The translations under genes were made by a program, and so were the position numbers. Below the pieces are notes generated by a model, which saw only the letters and a list, made by a program, of their open reading frames with translations, had not been told where the DNA came from and searched no databases. Shown here piece by piece: positions 39,197-48,715 of a DNA stretch of 64,000 nt (positions are counted from its first letter, which is position 1; each line of letters begins with the position of its first letter). Source of the DNA: Bradyrhizobium forestalis (GTDB lineage: Bacteria; Pseudomonadota; Alphaproteobacteria; Rhizobiales; Xanthobacteraceae); assembly GCF_002795245.1 (NCBI RefSeq), contig NZ_PGVG01000002.1:372001-436000 (forward strand). The letters run 5' to 3'.

Positions 39197-39898
39197 ATGT
39201 TGACGCGCAAACAATACGAGCTTCTGCGGTTCATCAGCGAACGTCTGAAGGAAAGCGGCGTGCCGCCGTCCTTCGACGAGATGAAGGATGCGCTCGACCT
39301 GCGCTCGAAGTCAGGCATTCATCGCCTGATCACTGCGCTCGAGGAGCGCGGCTTCATCCGCCGCCTGCCCAACCGCGCCCGTGCCATCGAGGTGATCAAG
39401 CTGCCCGAGCTCCAGGCCGCCGCCGGCAATCGGCGCGGCTTCACGCCGAGCGTCATCGAGGGCAATCTCGGCAAGGTGCGCGCGAGCTCCAGCCCGCCTG
39501 TGGACGAGGGCGAGCGCCCCGTCGCGGTGCCCGTGATGGGCCGCATCGCGGCCGGCACGCCGATCGAGGCATTGCAGACCCGCAGCCACACCATCAGCGT
39601 GCCGCCCGACATGCTCGGCTCGGGCGAGCACTACGCACTCGAAGTGCGCGGCGATTCGATGGTCGAGGCCGGCATCCTCGACGGCGACATGGCGCTGATC
39701 CAGCGCAACGAGAGCGCCGACACCGGCGACATCGTGGTGGCACTGATCGACGACGAGGAGGCCACGCTCAAGCGCTTCCGCCGCCGCGGCGCCTCGATCG
39801 CACTCGAGCCCGCCAATGCCGCCTACGAGGTGCGCATTCTTCCGCCGAACCGCGTGAAGATTCAGGGCAAGCTGATCGGGCTTTACCGGAAGTACTGA
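39197..39898 (+). CDS. lexA: LexA repressor
   Basis: A 233-residue SOS repressor. The N-terminal winged helix (1-65) begins [13 protein letters not shown]; the self-cleavage site is A119-G120 (GRIAAGTP), catalytic S154 is in [10 protein letters not shown] and K192 in EATLKRF. It is cleaved after RecA activation. ATG 39197 is the family start. A typical alphaproteobacterial operator precedes it. Confidence 0.97.
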   Translation: MLTRKQYELLRFISERLKESGVPPSFDEMKDALDLRSKSGIHRLITALEERGFIRRLPNRARAIEVIKLPELQAAAGNRRGFTPSVIEGNLGKVRASSSPPVDEGERPVAVPVMGRIAAGTPIEALQTRSHTISVPPDMLGSGEHYALEVRGDSMVEAGILDGDMALIQRNESADTGDIVVALIDDEEATLKRFRRRGASIALEPANAAYEVRILPPNRVKIQGKLIGLYRKY

Positions 39899-40019
39899 GC
39901 GCTCCTGCGGTCGTTCGATACCTCTTGGAGCGGATCAGTATCCGCTCCGGCTGGATGGTCTTTCCGGTTCTGCTCAGATTATCCGGCCCCTCCTCGGGCG
40001 CTATATCCTCGGCACGCCG

Positions 40020-40041
40020 CGCGAAGCGACATCGCTTCGCG
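40020..40041. other. Perfect 10-base inverted repeat upstream of small exported protein
   Basis: CGCGAAGCGA-CA-TCGCTTCGCG, 24 bases before the start of the next gene. It could be an operator or hairpin; the short centre favours DNA over RNA structure. Confidence 0.35.
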
Positions 40042-40064
40042 GCATGAGAGTTCGAGGAGACGCC

Positions 40065-40265
40065 ATGCGCCAGATCGTTTCATGGACAATCATTGCCGCG
40101 CTGATCGCAGCATCAGCGTCGCAAGTCGGCGCCACACGATGGCACCGCCATGCGCGCGAGCAATGGGCGACCAACGAGCATATCCGCAACGCGCGGAATG
40201 CAATCGCGCGGCCTCTGCAATCGAGCTGGCAATATTCGGGGTGGTCGGCGCCCGCGGAGCGCTGA
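40065..40265 (+). CDS. Small exported hypothetical protein
   Basis: A 66-residue protein with a clear signal peptide (MRQIVSWTIIAALIAASASQ, cleavage probably after VGA at residue 24). The mature part is about 43 residues, rich in Arg, Trp and Asn with no cysteines. GAGGAG ribosome site seven bases before ATG 40065. No family is recognised. Confidence 0.6.
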   Translation: MRQIVSWTIIAALIAASASQVGATRWHRHAREQWATNEHIRNARNAIARPLQSSWQYSGWSAPAER

Positions 40266-40465
40266 CATGCGCCTTCTAAATGCACAGACGTCGGTTTTGT
40301 TCCTATTGAATCCGGGAAAGATAATGTGATCGTGGTTTGCGGAGCCCAGCCGCAGATTTGCCTACAACCAAGCAGAGCGTTGCATATTTCCACCCTGATA
40401 GAGGCTTGCGCCTCCAAAGGAGGTGCGGGTCGCTATCTTCGCAATCTTCGCATGAGGAGCACCCG

Positions 40466-40900
40466 ATGTGTGACTACAGCCTGCATGCCGTCGCAACGCG
40501 TCCCGCCGAAGTTGGCGAGACGATCGTCACGACAACCTTCCGCGGCACCTCGACACGCGGCTTCGCCTCCGAAGCCGATCTCTCCGTCGCGGTCTGCCTG
40601 CTGCCGGGAACGGAGCTCGCCTTCGCCGACAACGTCCGTTACGACAACCGCTGGATCTGGACGCGCACCGTCAACTCCCGCGTCGGCAAGTTCGGCAAGA
40701 TCGACCCGCACATTCCCGATCGCCATCATGACGCGATCGAATTTCCCGACGGCAAATACGTGCTGGTGACGCAGCTCGTCGAAGGCCAGCGCGCGACCGT
40801 GCTGCAACTGCCGGTAACCCAGCCCCTCGGCGAGCGCGAGCACAAGCCGCAGATTGTCGCCGACACGCGGTCCACGATCACGCGCCTGCCGATCGGCTGA
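40466..40900 (+). CDS. Conserved hypothetical protein
   Basis: A 144-residue protein beginning MCDYSLHAVATRPAEVGET. No known catalytic motif is seen; it is soluble, with conserved-looking stretches TTTFRGTSTRGFAS, CLLPGTELAFADNVRY and FPDGKYVLVTQLVEGQ. I have seen this N-terminus in many rhizobial hypotheticals. A GAGGAG ribosome site stands 10 bases before the ATG. It converges on comEC. Confidence 0.8.
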   Translation: MCDYSLHAVATRPAEVGETIVTTTFRGTSTRGFASEADLSVAVCLLPGTELAFADNVRYDNRWIWTRTVNSRVGKFGKIDPHIPDRHHDAIEFPDGKYVLVTQLVEGQRATVLQLPVTQPLGEREHKPQIVADTRSTITRLPIG

Positions 40901-40944
40901 CGTCGTCGCCCCCGGCCGATGGGTCGAGGGCCAGGATTGAAATG

Positions 40945-40972
40945 CCATCGCCGGCCGAGGCCGGCGAGATGG
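40945..40972. terminator. Strong GC hairpin between convergent genes
   Basis: CCATC-GCCGGCC-GA-GGCCGGC-GA-GATGG folds into a stem of about 12 pairs with a small bulge between the 144-residue hypothetical gene and comEC. No U-run follows, so termination would be inefficient or factor-aided. Confidence 0.45.
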
Positions 40973-41024
40973 TATGGTTTGCGTCCTACGGAATCCCGTC
41001 GGACCGGCATCCCTCGCATTATCC

Positions 41025-43304
41025 TCAATCGTCAGCCTGCAGGTCGGCCTCCGACGGCGTTGCGTCCCGGTTGCGGGGCACGGCCGTCTTCGGCGCAAGG
41101 CTGCCGTCGAAATCCCCCTCGCCGGCGCCGGCCGGCAGCCAGGGGCGGCTCGTGCCTCTGGCCCTCACCGCCTGTACCGAGAAACCCTTCCCGTTCAGCG
41201 TCAGAGCCAGCGCGCCCTGACTGGCAAGACGCGGCCGATCGACCACCATCGCCGCGCAATCGGGCGGCGCGGGCCGCGCCGTCACCACCAATGCGGCGCG
41301 GCTGCAATCATCAGCCAGCGCGTCGATGCGTAGAGAAAGCGCGACCAGTCGTCCGTCCGCAAGCGGCGCCACGCAGCCGGACTCGTCACATGACACGCCG
41401 CTCGCCAACGAGGCGTTGCCGGCATCGCGCGGATCGGCATCGGCGGCCCACCACTCCCCCAGCAGAAAGCCATCCTTGCTCGCGCGGATCACATGCAGGC
41501 GCCCATCCCCGCCTCGGACCGCGACGCTCGCGCCATCCCCGGCAATCAGGATATCGGGCTGCCGCACCGACAGCCCCCAGAGGAGCGCTGCAAGCAGCAC
41601 CAGGCCACCCGACCAGCGCAAGGGCGTGCGCAACAAGCCCATCACGATGATCCCGAGGCTGGCCACGACCAGCGGCGCGATCCCGAACGCCGGAATGCGG
41701 CCAACTGCGCCCGGCAGAGCCGCCACCCAGCGCGAGACCGCGACCATCCAGTCGATGCCGATCCCCATCAGTCCCCAGAACACGCCGTCGAGCCCGAAGG
41801 GAGCCGCGAGCAGTCCCAACAACCCCGCCGGCATCACCAGCGCCGAGACCACCGGCATCGCGCCGAGATTGGCGAGCACGCCGTATGGCGTCACGCGATG
41901 GAAGTGGAAGGCGGCATAGGGCGTGGTCGCAAGCCCCGCGATCAACGAGGCCAGGAACAGCATCGCGATCTCGCGGCCGCCCCACAGCGCGATCCGCGCC
42001 GTCGCGGAATGATCAGGCGATGCGAGCAGGTTCGGCATGCCGATCTGCACCAGCGCCACCAGCCCGAGCGTCGCGGCGAAGGACATTTGGAAGCTCGGAT
42101 GCACCAACGCCTCGGGCGCGACCGCGAGCACGATCAGCGCGGCCACCGCCAGCGTCCGGAAAGTGATGGCGCGGCGGTCCACCATCACGGCGATCAGCAC
42201 CACCGCCGTCATGAAGAACGATCTCTGCGTTGCGACCTCAGCGCCCGAAAGCAGCAGGTAGAACGCAGCCGCGACCAGCGCGGCGGCCGCCGACCATTTC
42301 TTGATCGCAAAGCCGGCTGCGAGCCCCGGGATCAGCGCCAGCAGCGCGCGCACCGCGAAGAAGACGACGCCGGCCACGACCGCCATGTGGTAGCCGGAGA
42401 TCGACAGCACATGGCCGAGCCCCGAGACGAACATCGCGTCGTTGACAGGTGCGGTGATCGCATCGCGCCGCCCCGTGAGCAGCGCGGTCGCGATCGCGCG
42501 ATTGTCACCTTCGAGCGTTGAGCGGATGCGCGCGTCGATCGCATCGCGCAGGCCCTGCATGAAGGCCGCGTAGCGCAGCCGCAAGCCGCCGGCATCCGGC
42601 GGCACTGAAGCCGTGATCGCGCCCATCACGAAACCGGAGGCACCGATGCCCTGGAAGAACATGTCGCGCGAGAAATCATAGCTGCCGGGGCGCACCGGCG
42701 AGATCGGCGGCAACAGCCGCGCCTTCAATTGCACGAAGCTGCCGACCTCCGGCGCCGTGCCTTTGCGCACCGAGAGGCGGACGCGCTCGAGCTTGACGTC
42801 GCTGCGCTGCGCCTCCATCGCGCTGACGCGCAGCACGAAACGATCGGTGCGCTCGCGGATGTCGCGCGCTTCCACGAAGCCCGACAGCGACACCGAATAG
42901 AGTGGCTTGGCCAGCACGGGGTGAGCGACGCGCGCCGTCTTCCAGGTCGCTATGGCAAAACCGGCCGCGACTGCCGCGATCATGATCGCGGGGGCGAACA
43001 GCCGGCTCCGTCGCAACAGCACGGCGCCAAGCGCGAGAACGGCGGCGGTCGCAACGACCACCCACAGCACCGGCTCATGATCGGCAGCGAAATAAAGGGC
43101 GATGCCGCCGCCGAAGGCGACCGGCACCCACGGCAACAGCCGACCAGGCCCGGCCTCGGCGCGCGCCCATTCGCGCAGCGTTTCGACGATTGCCGGCCAG
43201 ATGCCAAAGCCCGCCGGCGCAAAGCCGCCAGCCGGAGCGGCGCGGCCGACCGGCCACGTCCCGGCAACTCCCTGGGAGCGTACTTGCCGCCCCGGCTCCG
43301 CCAT
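41025..43304 (-). CDS. comEC: ComEC/Rec2 family DNA-uptake channel protein
   Basis: A 759-residue polytopic membrane protein. Residues about 50-120 are hydrophobic, 120-230 form the DUF4131/OB-like extracellular part, and 250-520 are the competence core with several membrane segments (GLGHVLSISGYHMAVVAGVVF is the conserved SGxH motif). The C-terminal region that in Bacillus ComEC is a metallo-beta-lactamase domain is present but lacks the HxHxDH metal motif, as is usual in alphaproteobacteria. ComEC imports single-stranded DNA in transformation. In related genomes comEC stands near lexA and gltX, as here. Confidence 0.92.
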   Translation of the reverse strand: MAEPGRQVRSQGVAGTWPVGRAAPAGGFAPAGFGIWPAIVETLREWARAEAGPGRLLPWVPVAFGGGIALYFAADHEPVLWVVVATAAVLALGAVLLRRSRLFAPAIMIAAVAAGFAIATWKTARVAHPVLAKPLYSVSLSGFVEARDIRERTDRFVLRVSAMEAQRSDVKLERVRLSVRKGTAPEVGSFVQLKARLLPPISPVRPGSYDFSRDMFFQGIGASGFVMGAITASVPPDAGGLRLRYAAFMQGLRDAIDARIRSTLEGDNRAIATALLTGRRDAITAPVNDAMFVSGLGHVLSISGYHMAVVAGVVFFAVRALLALIPGLAAGFAIKKWSAAAALVAAAFYLLLSGAEVATQRSFFMTAVVLIAVMVDRRAITFRTLAVAALIVLAVAPEALVHPSFQMSFAATLGLVALVQIGMPNLLASPDHSATARIALWGGREIAMLFLASLIAGLATTPYAAFHFHRVTPYGVLANLGAMPVVSALVMPAGLLGLLAAPFGLDGVFWGLMGIGIDWMVAVSRWVAALPGAVGRIPAFGIAPLVVASLGIIVMGLLRTPLRWSGGLVLLAALLWGLSVRQPDILIAGDGASVAVRGGDGRLHVIRASKDGFLLGEWWAADADPRDAGNASLASGVSCDESGCVAPLADGRLVALSLRIDALADDCSRAALVVTARPAPPDCAAMVVDRPRLASQGALALTLNGKGFSVQAVRARGTSRPWLPAGAGEGDFDGSLAPKTAVPRNRDATPSEADLQADD

Positions 43305-43400
43305 TCCCCTGCACCTTACGATACGCGACGGGTGCGGAGGCTACCGGAACGTGCTGATGTGCGAATAGCGGCACAAATCAGGAACGAGGTCGGGCGAGCC

Positions 43401-43532
43401 CTACTTTTCCTCTTCCATCGTCACCGCCACCCACGCCTTGGCCGACAGGCGGGACCTTGTTGCCTTCGACGTCGGCGACGAGGCTCTTGTCGATGAAGTG
43501 ATGGTGTCGAACCCAGAGCCGCTTAGTGACAT
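43401..43532 (-). CDS. Putative 43-residue small protein downstream of SPW gene
   Basis: ATG 43532 is preceded by GGAGGAG at good spacing, and the frame runs 43 codons (Ser/Thr-rich start, ending AWVAVTMEEEK). Another frame over the same bases reads RLWVRHHHFIDKSLVADVEG without a start codon and looks at least as protein-like, so this may be a decayed gene. It lies in the 289-base gap between comEC and the SPW gene. Confidence 0.3.
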   Translation of the reverse strand: MSLSGSGFDTITSSTRASSPTSKATRSRLSAKAWVAVTMEEEK

Positions 43533-43543
43533 AATCATCTCTC

Positions 43544-43572
43544 CTCCGACCGCCAGCCGATGGCGGTCGGAG
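43544..43572. other. Perfect 12-base hairpin downstream of SPW gene
   Basis: CTCCGACCGCCA, loop GCCGA, TGGCGGTCGGAG, 22 bases past the stop of the SPW gene on the minus strand. It probably stabilises or ends that transcript, though no U-run is present. Confidence 0.45.
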
Positions 43573-43593
43573 AAAAGCCGGCGACGTCTCTTC

Positions 43594-43956
43594 TCAGCCG
43601 GGCCGGTGATGCCAGTAATCGTCCCACCAAGCGGTGAAGTCGCGATCGGTCATCAATTCCCAGCCAGCGAACAAGATCACCAATATGCCAGACAATGCGC
43701 TGCTCGCCGTGGCCGATGCGGACTCATAGCCGACGGTCCAAGGCGCCAGCAACAGCGCCAGGCCCAGCAGCATTTCGCCCCACTCTTCCAGGTAGGATGG
43801 GATGACAAAGCCTTCTACGGCAAACAGCATGACGCCGAGCCCGAGCGCGATGGTGAACCAGACGGCTGCCCCGGACAAGCCGAGGACGAAGGACGACAGG
43901 ACCAGCCACACGCCCACCAACAGGCTCGCAGCGTCCTGCCAATGTTGGATGCGCAT
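43594..43956 (-). CDS. SPW-repeat membrane protein
   Basis: A 120-residue protein with four hydrophobic segments arranged as two repeats, each ending with an SPW-like motif (WLVLSSFVLG and LLLAPWTVGY), matching the SPW repeat family. Function is unknown; members are frequent near stress-response genes in rhizobia. ATG 43956 is preceded by GGAGG at 8 bases; an ATG 9 codons upstream lacks such a site. First gene of the comEC-glnS block. Confidence 0.82.
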   Translation of the reverse strand: MRIQHWQDAASLLVGVWLVLSSFVLGLSGAAVWFTIALGLGVMLFAVEGFVIPSYLEEWGEMLLGLALLLAPWTVGYESASATASSALSGILVILFAGWELMTDRDFTAWWDDYWHHRPG

Positions 43957-44183
43957 AATGCTCACCTCCCCTCTGTTATTCATATGGGGCGCACCGTTGA
44001 AGAATCATCCCTCCGGCCCGCGTTGTGTTGCCGCGCCGGCGATCAATCCTGGCCGCCAATGCCCTGGAAAGGCCCTTGCGAGTGCGGCGCACCAGGATGC
44101 AGATTGTCGGAGCTTGACAGGTGTCAATGTCTACCGTTCCCGGCCCACCCAGTTCGCGCCCGGGACAAGAGGGAGATGACGCC

Positions 44184-44366
44184 ATGCGAGAAATGGAAAT
44201 CCACGACTATGCGCGGCAGTTGCTGGAAGCACATGGCCCCAAGGCCATTGCGGAAGCCGCCCAGAACGCCATCGATCTCGAGCAGAAGGGCGAGCTCGAG
44301 CTCGCCAAGACCTGGCGGCATATCGAAGACGCCATGAAGATGATGCGCGGGCCTCACCAAAGCTGA
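44184..44366 (+). CDS. Small acidic hypothetical protein
   Basis: A 60-residue, mostly helical protein (HDYARQLLEAHGPKAIAEAAQNAIDLEQKG), with a GGGAG ribosome site before ATG 44184. The pattern is of a short helical bundle common in Bradyrhizobium; no function known. Upstream of the glutamine synthetase gene by 153 bases on the same strand. Confidence 0.65.
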   Translation: MREMEIHDYARQLLEAHGPKAIAEAAQNAIDLEQKGELELAKTWRHIEDAMKMMRGPHQS

Positions 44367-44519
44367 AGCAGCCGGCGCCTGACCGAAAATGCCGCCATGC
44401 CGGATTGAGGCTGGAGGGGCGGCAACACAGAGTGTGGACCACAATCCGTCGCAGGCCGTTCGGCTGCGGCTGAACGGCAACGCGACCCGCAAGTATCTCC
44501 ACGATGCTGGGAGCGAGCC

Positions 44520-45950
44520 ATGTTTCCAAAATGTGCGACAGCCGAAGACCTCGTGAAGGCGATCAAGGACGACGACGTCCAGATGATCGATTTGCGGTTC
44601 ACTGACCTGCCGGGGGTGTGGCAACATTTTTCCGTGCCGCCAAGCGCGGTGAATGCCGACGCCCTCACTGAGGGCATTGGATTCGATGGCTCATCGATCC
44701 GCGGCTTCCAGGAGATCCAGGAAAGCGACATGCTGGTTGTCGCAGATCCGGCGACGGCCTTCGTCGACCCCTATAGCCAGGCAAAGACCCTGGTCCTCAT
44801 CTGTAACATCAGAGACCCGGTGACCGGCCAATCCTATAGCCGGGATGCCCGCTACATCGCCCAGAAAGCCGAAACCTACCTCAAGGGCACCGGGCGCGCC
44901 GATACGAGCTACTTCGGCCCGGAAGCGGAGTTCTTCGTCTTCGACGACGTACGTTACGGACAGGGCATCAACTACGCCATGCACGAAATCGACTCCAGCG
45001 AAGGCAGCTGGAACACCGGCACGGAGGAAGCACCGAATCTGGGCCACAAACCGCGCCCGAAGGAGGGATACTTCCCCGTTCCGCCGACCGACAGCATGCA
45101 GGCGCTGCGCACCGAAATGGTGCTGACGATGGAAGCTCTGGAGATCCAGATCGAAGCCCATCACCATGAGGTCGCGACCGGCGGCCAAAACGAGATCGAT
45201 ATGCGCTTTACCACCCTCACCCGCATGGCCGACAATCTGATGATCTACAAATACGTGGTGAAGAACACCGCGCACCAGCACGGCAAGACCGCGACATTCA
45301 TGCCGAAGCCGCTGTTCGAGGACAACGCTTCGGGCATGCACGTTCACCAATCGCTGTGGAATGGCGAGACCAATCTGTTCTACGACAAAGGTGACTACGC
45401 CGAGTTGAGCCAGCTCGGCCGCTACTATATCGGCGGGCTATTGAGTCATGCCTGGGCATTGTGCGCGCTTTGCGCCCCCACCACGAACTCCTATCGGCGT
45501 CTGGTTCCGGGCTATGAAGCGCCGATCAACCTGGTCTATTCCCAGCGCAATCGCTCAGCCTGCTGCCGGATTCCGATGTATTCGCCAAACCCACGCGCAA
45601 AGCGCGTCGAGTTTCGTACGCCAGATCCATCCTGCAATCCCTATCTGGCCTTTGCCGCGATGCTGATGGCCGGCCTCGACGGCATTGACAACCGGATCGA
45701 TCCGGGCAGCCCGATCGACAAGAACCTGTATGACCTCCCGCCTGCGGAGGCGAAGGAGGTGAAGTCGACGCCGGGATCGCTGGATCAGGCACTTGATGCG
45801 CTCGAGCGCGACCACGCATTCCTCCAGCGAGGCGATGTCTTCACCGCCGACGTGATCGAAACCTGGCTCGACTACAAGCGCAAGAAGGAGGTCGACCCGA
45901 TCCGGCTGCGACCGCATCCTTACGAGTTCCATTTGTATTACGACATCTAG
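44520..45950 (+). CDS. glnA: Type I glutamine synthetase
   Basis: A 476-residue GSI-beta enzyme joining ammonia to glutamate with ATP. Signature [10 protein letters not shown] (residues 54-63), metal ligands in [11 protein letters not shown], the ATP-binding [18 protein letters not shown] and the adenylylation site Y404 in NLYDLPPAE are present. The arginine segment reads [10 protein letters not shown] where RNRSASIRIP is usual. Bradyrhizobium normally has a housekeeping glnA beside glnB; no glnB is here, so this is probably an additional copy. It is preceded by a small gene and convergent with a PEBP gene. Confidence 0.94.
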   Translation: MFPKCATAEDLVKAIKDDDVQMIDLRFTDLPGVWQHFSVPPSAVNADALTEGIGFDGSSIRGFQEIQESDMLVVADPATAFVDPYSQAKTLVLICNIRDPVTGQSYSRDARYIAQKAETYLKGTGRADTSYFGPEAEFFVFDDVRYGQGINYAMHEIDSSEGSWNTGTEEAPNLGHKPRPKEGYFPVPPTDSMQALRTEMVLTMEALEIQIEAHHHEVATGGQNEIDMRFTTLTRMADNLMIYKYVVKNTAHQHGKTATFMPKPLFEDNASGMHVHQSLWNGETNLFYDKGDYAELSQLGRYYIGGLLSHAWALCALCAPTTNSYRRLVPGYEAPINLVYSQRNRSACCRIPMYSPNPRAKRVEFRTPDPSCNPYLAFAAMLMAGLDGIDNRIDPGSPIDKNLYDLPPAEAKEVKSTPGSLDQALDALERDHAFLQRGDVFTADVIETWLDYKRKKEVDPIRLRPHPYEFHLYYDI

Positions 45951-45963
45951 GGCATTCTTTCGC

Positions 45964-46413
45964 CTACCTCTCATACCAACCGACGAGGGTCGCTTCCGCG
46001 ATCACGTGCTTGCGCGCCTCTCGCTCGATGTCGGCGCAGGATGCATTGGCCTTTGCCGGCAGGCCCTCCATCGAGAGGGCAAGCAGTCGGAAATGATAAT
46101 GATGAGGCCCATGGCCATGCGGCGGACACGGGCCGCCATAGCCCACCTTCCGAAAATCGTTGACGGCTTGCTTCATTCTGGCGTTCTGCACGGCGTTGAT
46201 CGCAAATTCCGTGACCGCCGGCGGAATGTCGTAGACTGCCCAATGATGCCATTTGCCGGCGGGCGCATCGGGATCGTCGCAGAGCAGGACAAGACTCCGC
46301 GCCCCCTCCGGCGCGTCGCTCCATTGCAGAGGCGGCGAAAGATTTTCGCCATCACAGGTAAACCGTCGCGGAATTGCGGCACCATCGGCGAAGGCGCTTG
46401 AAACGAGTTTCAT
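45964..46413 (-). CDS. YbhB/YbcL-type PEBP family protein
   Basis: A 149-residue phosphatidylethanolamine-binding-like protein (Raf-kinase-inhibitor-like). Family motifs CDDPDAPAGKWHHW, GYGGPCPPHGHGPHHYHF are complete. Bacterial members have no signal peptide here and their ligand is unknown. Convergent with glnA (14 bases between stops) and divergent from the MBL gene. Confidence 0.92.
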   Translation of the reverse strand: MKLVSSAFADGAAIPRRFTCDGENLSPPLQWSDAPEGARSLVLLCDDPDAPAGKWHHWAVYDIPPAVTEFAINAVQNARMKQAVNDFRKVGYGGPCPPHGHGPHHYHFRLLALSMEGLPAKANASCADIEREARKHVIAEATLVGWYER

Positions 46414-46530
46414 GGCTCTCTCCTCGATCCGATTGGGGTATTCTAGCTCGATCTTGCCCGGTGCGGAATCCGTCGACCTTGTCTAAATGGAGGAAATCCA
46501 TCGGGCGCTATTGCAGCGGAATAGTTCGCC

Positions 46531-47535
46531 ATGCGGCCGATCTTCCATCCGAGCCTGGTCAACGGTCGCTACGGCGACCCAACAGTCTATGTGGAGACGC
46601 TATTCGAAAGGCGAAGTCTGCTGTTCGATATCGGAGAGATTGCTTCACTGTCGCCGCGGAGGATACGGCGCGTCGACCAGGTCTTTGTCTCGCATGCCCA
46701 TCTCGATCACTTCGTTGGTTTCGACCATCTGCTTCGTTTGCTCATCGGCCACGAGAAATCGGTGCAGCTCTTCGGTCCGTCCGGCTTTGCTGAGCGCGTC
46801 TTTCACAAGCTTCAGGCCTATCGCTGGAACCTGGTCGAGAAATATCCATGCGATCTTGTTTTCGACGTCAGCGAACTCGGCACGACAGATTCCATATCCA
46901 CCACGCGGTTCCGACTGAGGAAGGCTTTCGCAGCAGAGGCATCAGTGTCTCGCAAGACCTTTGCCGGTGTACTCTGCGATGAGCCGACCCATCGCGTGTC
47001 AGCCGCGATCCTCGAACATGGCACGCCCTGCCTCGCGTTCGCGCTGCAGGAGGCGGCCCATGTCAACGTATGGAAGAACCGGCTGTTGGAACGCGGACTG
47101 CCCGTCGGTCCCTGGCTGCACTCCCTCAAGAAGGCCGTCGTCGAGCGTCGCGCCGACGATCACTTGATCCGTATCGACGAAGCGGCACCGTCGGATCGCC
47201 TCGTTCCGCTCGCGAGCCTGCGCGATCTCCTGACGGTCACTGCCGGCCAGAAAATTGCCTATGTAACCGATGCCGCCGACACGCCGGCCAATCGTGCCGC
47301 GATCGCGGCGCTGATTCAGAACGCAGACATCCTCTTCATCGAGGCGACGTTTGCGGGGGCAGACTCGGTATTGGCGAGGGAGCGTGCCCATCTTACAACC
47401 ACGGCTGCCGGAGAAATCGCGCGGCAAGCCAATGTACGCCGCGTCGAGCCTTTTCACTTCTCCCCGCGCTATGCGGGAGAACAGGAGCGGATGCTGGCCG
47501 AGGTGATGGCGGCCTTCGGCGCATCTCGCGCCTGA
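46531..47535 (+). CDS. RNase Z-like metallo-beta-lactamase-fold hydrolase
   Basis: A 334-residue MBL protein with the motif SHAHLDHFVGFDHLLR (HxHxDH at residues 55-60), similar to ribonuclease Z and other phosphodiesterase-type members. A second metal site is suggested by TDAADTPANR and EATFAGADS with a later HFSPRY. The central region (residues about 105-200) is an insertion relative to compact RNase Z. A housekeeping tRNA role is less likely than a cluster-specific role. It starts a plus-strand run with CapA-like, TrpF-like and SAM-dependent genes; capA follows after 37 bases. Confidence 0.85.
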   Translation: MRPIFHPSLVNGRYGDPTVYVETLFERRSLLFDIGEIASLSPRRIRRVDQVFVSHAHLDHFVGFDHLLRLLIGHEKSVQLFGPSGFAERVFHKLQAYRWNLVEKYPCDLVFDVSELGTTDSISTTRFRLRKAFAAEASVSRKTFAGVLCDEPTHRVSAAILEHGTPCLAFALQEAAHVNVWKNRLLERGLPVGPWLHSLKKAVVERRADDHLIRIDEAAPSDRLVPLASLRDLLTVTAGQKIAYVTDAADTPANRAAIAALIQNADILFIEATFAGADSVLARERAHLTTTAAGEIARQANVRRVEPFHFSPRYAGEQERMLAEVMAAFGASRA

Positions 47536-47572
47536 CGCAAAGACCTGAGCGGCAGGACCTGAGAGGAAAGTC

Positions 47573-48715
47573 ATGTCCAAGGAGCGACATCTGCCAGCTG
47601 GGTATCGGAAACCGGTGCGGCTCTTCCTATGCGGAGATGTCATGTGCGGCCGCGGCATCGACCAGGTGCTGGCACACCCCTGTAGCCCCGAGATTTACGA
47701 AGATTACATGCGATCGGCGACGGGCTATGTGCTGCTCGCCGAGCAGGCGAACGGGCCTATTCCGCGGTGCAATGGATCGTCCTACGTCTGGGGCGCTGGG
47801 CTGGACCAATTGGAGTCCATGCAGCCGGACGCGCGGATCATCAATCTCGAAACGGCTGTCACGGGCAGCAACGACCGCGCGACCAAGGGCATCAACTACC
47901 GCATGAGCCCCCAGAACGCAGACTGTCTCGCGGCTGCGGGAATCGACTGCTGCCTATTGGCCAACAACCATGTCCTCGATTATGGCCGCGCCGGCCTGGT
48001 AGAGACGCTGACGATTTTGCAGAAGCTCAACATCAGGGCGGCGGGCGCAGGCCGCAATGATCTGGAGGCGCGCGCACCCGCAGTGCTCAACCTTGACGGC
48101 GCCCGGCTCCTGATCTTTGCGTTCGGATCGACATCGAGCGGAATCCCGTTCAAGTGGGCTGCGGCGTCAGACACTCCGGGCGTCAACCTGCTACCTGACC
48201 TCAGCAGTGCGAGCGCGTTCGAGGTCGCTGACCAGGTCATGGCGGCCAGAAGGCCGGGCGATCTCACAGTGGTGTCGATCCATTGGGGATCCAATTGGGG
48301 ATATCACATTCCCGATGAGCAAAGGATTTTTGCCCACTCCCTGATCGACCAAGCAGGCGTGTCGATCGTTCACGGGCATTCTTCGCATCATCCGAGAGCG
48401 ATCGAAATCTATCGAGACCGCCTCATACTCTATGGCTGCGGTGATTTTCTAAACGACTATGAGGGGATCCGTGGTTACGAGTGCTACCGCGACGACCTGG
48501 CGTTGATGTATTTCGCCGACCTGGATCCAACCAGCGGAAGCCTCCATGCGCTCAGACTGGTTCCCATGCAGATCAAGAACTTTCGTCTCTCCATTCCATC
48601 GCGGCGCGACATTGAATGGATCCGGCAAACCCTGGATAGGGAATGCCGGCCGTTCGGAACGAAGGTCATTTTTGAATCCGAACAGCAGCTTGCGTGCGTC
48701 GCGCAGAGGCAATGA
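47573..48715 (+). CDS. CapA family (poly-gamma-glutamate synthesis type) protein
   Basis: A 380-residue protein of the calcineurin-like CapA/PgsA family. The metal motif GDVMCGRGIDQ is near residues 21-31, with INLETAVTGS, LANNHVLDYG and HWGSNWG, HGHSSHHPRAIE as the further conserved blocks. Unlike capsule PgsA it lacks a signal peptide or membrane anchor, so a cytoplasmic enzyme is inferred. Good GAGAGGAAAG ribosome site. No capsule genes pgsB/C are near. Confidence 0.88.
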   Translation: MSKERHLPAGYRKPVRLFLCGDVMCGRGIDQVLAHPCSPEIYEDYMRSATGYVLLAEQANGPIPRCNGSSYVWGAGLDQLESMQPDARIINLETAVTGSNDRATKGINYRMSPQNADCLAAAGIDCCLLANNHVLDYGRAGLVETLTILQKLNIRAAGAGRNDLEARAPAVLNLDGARLLIFAFGSTSSGIPFKWAAASDTPGVNLLPDLSSASAFEVADQVMAARRPGDLTVVSIHWGSNWGYHIPDEQRIFAHSLIDQAGVSIVHGHSSHHPRAIEIYRDRLILYGCGDFLNDYEGIRGYECYRDDLALMYFADLDPTSGSLHALRLVPMQIKNFRLSIPSRRDIEWIRQTLDRECRPFGTKVIFESEQQLACVAQRQ

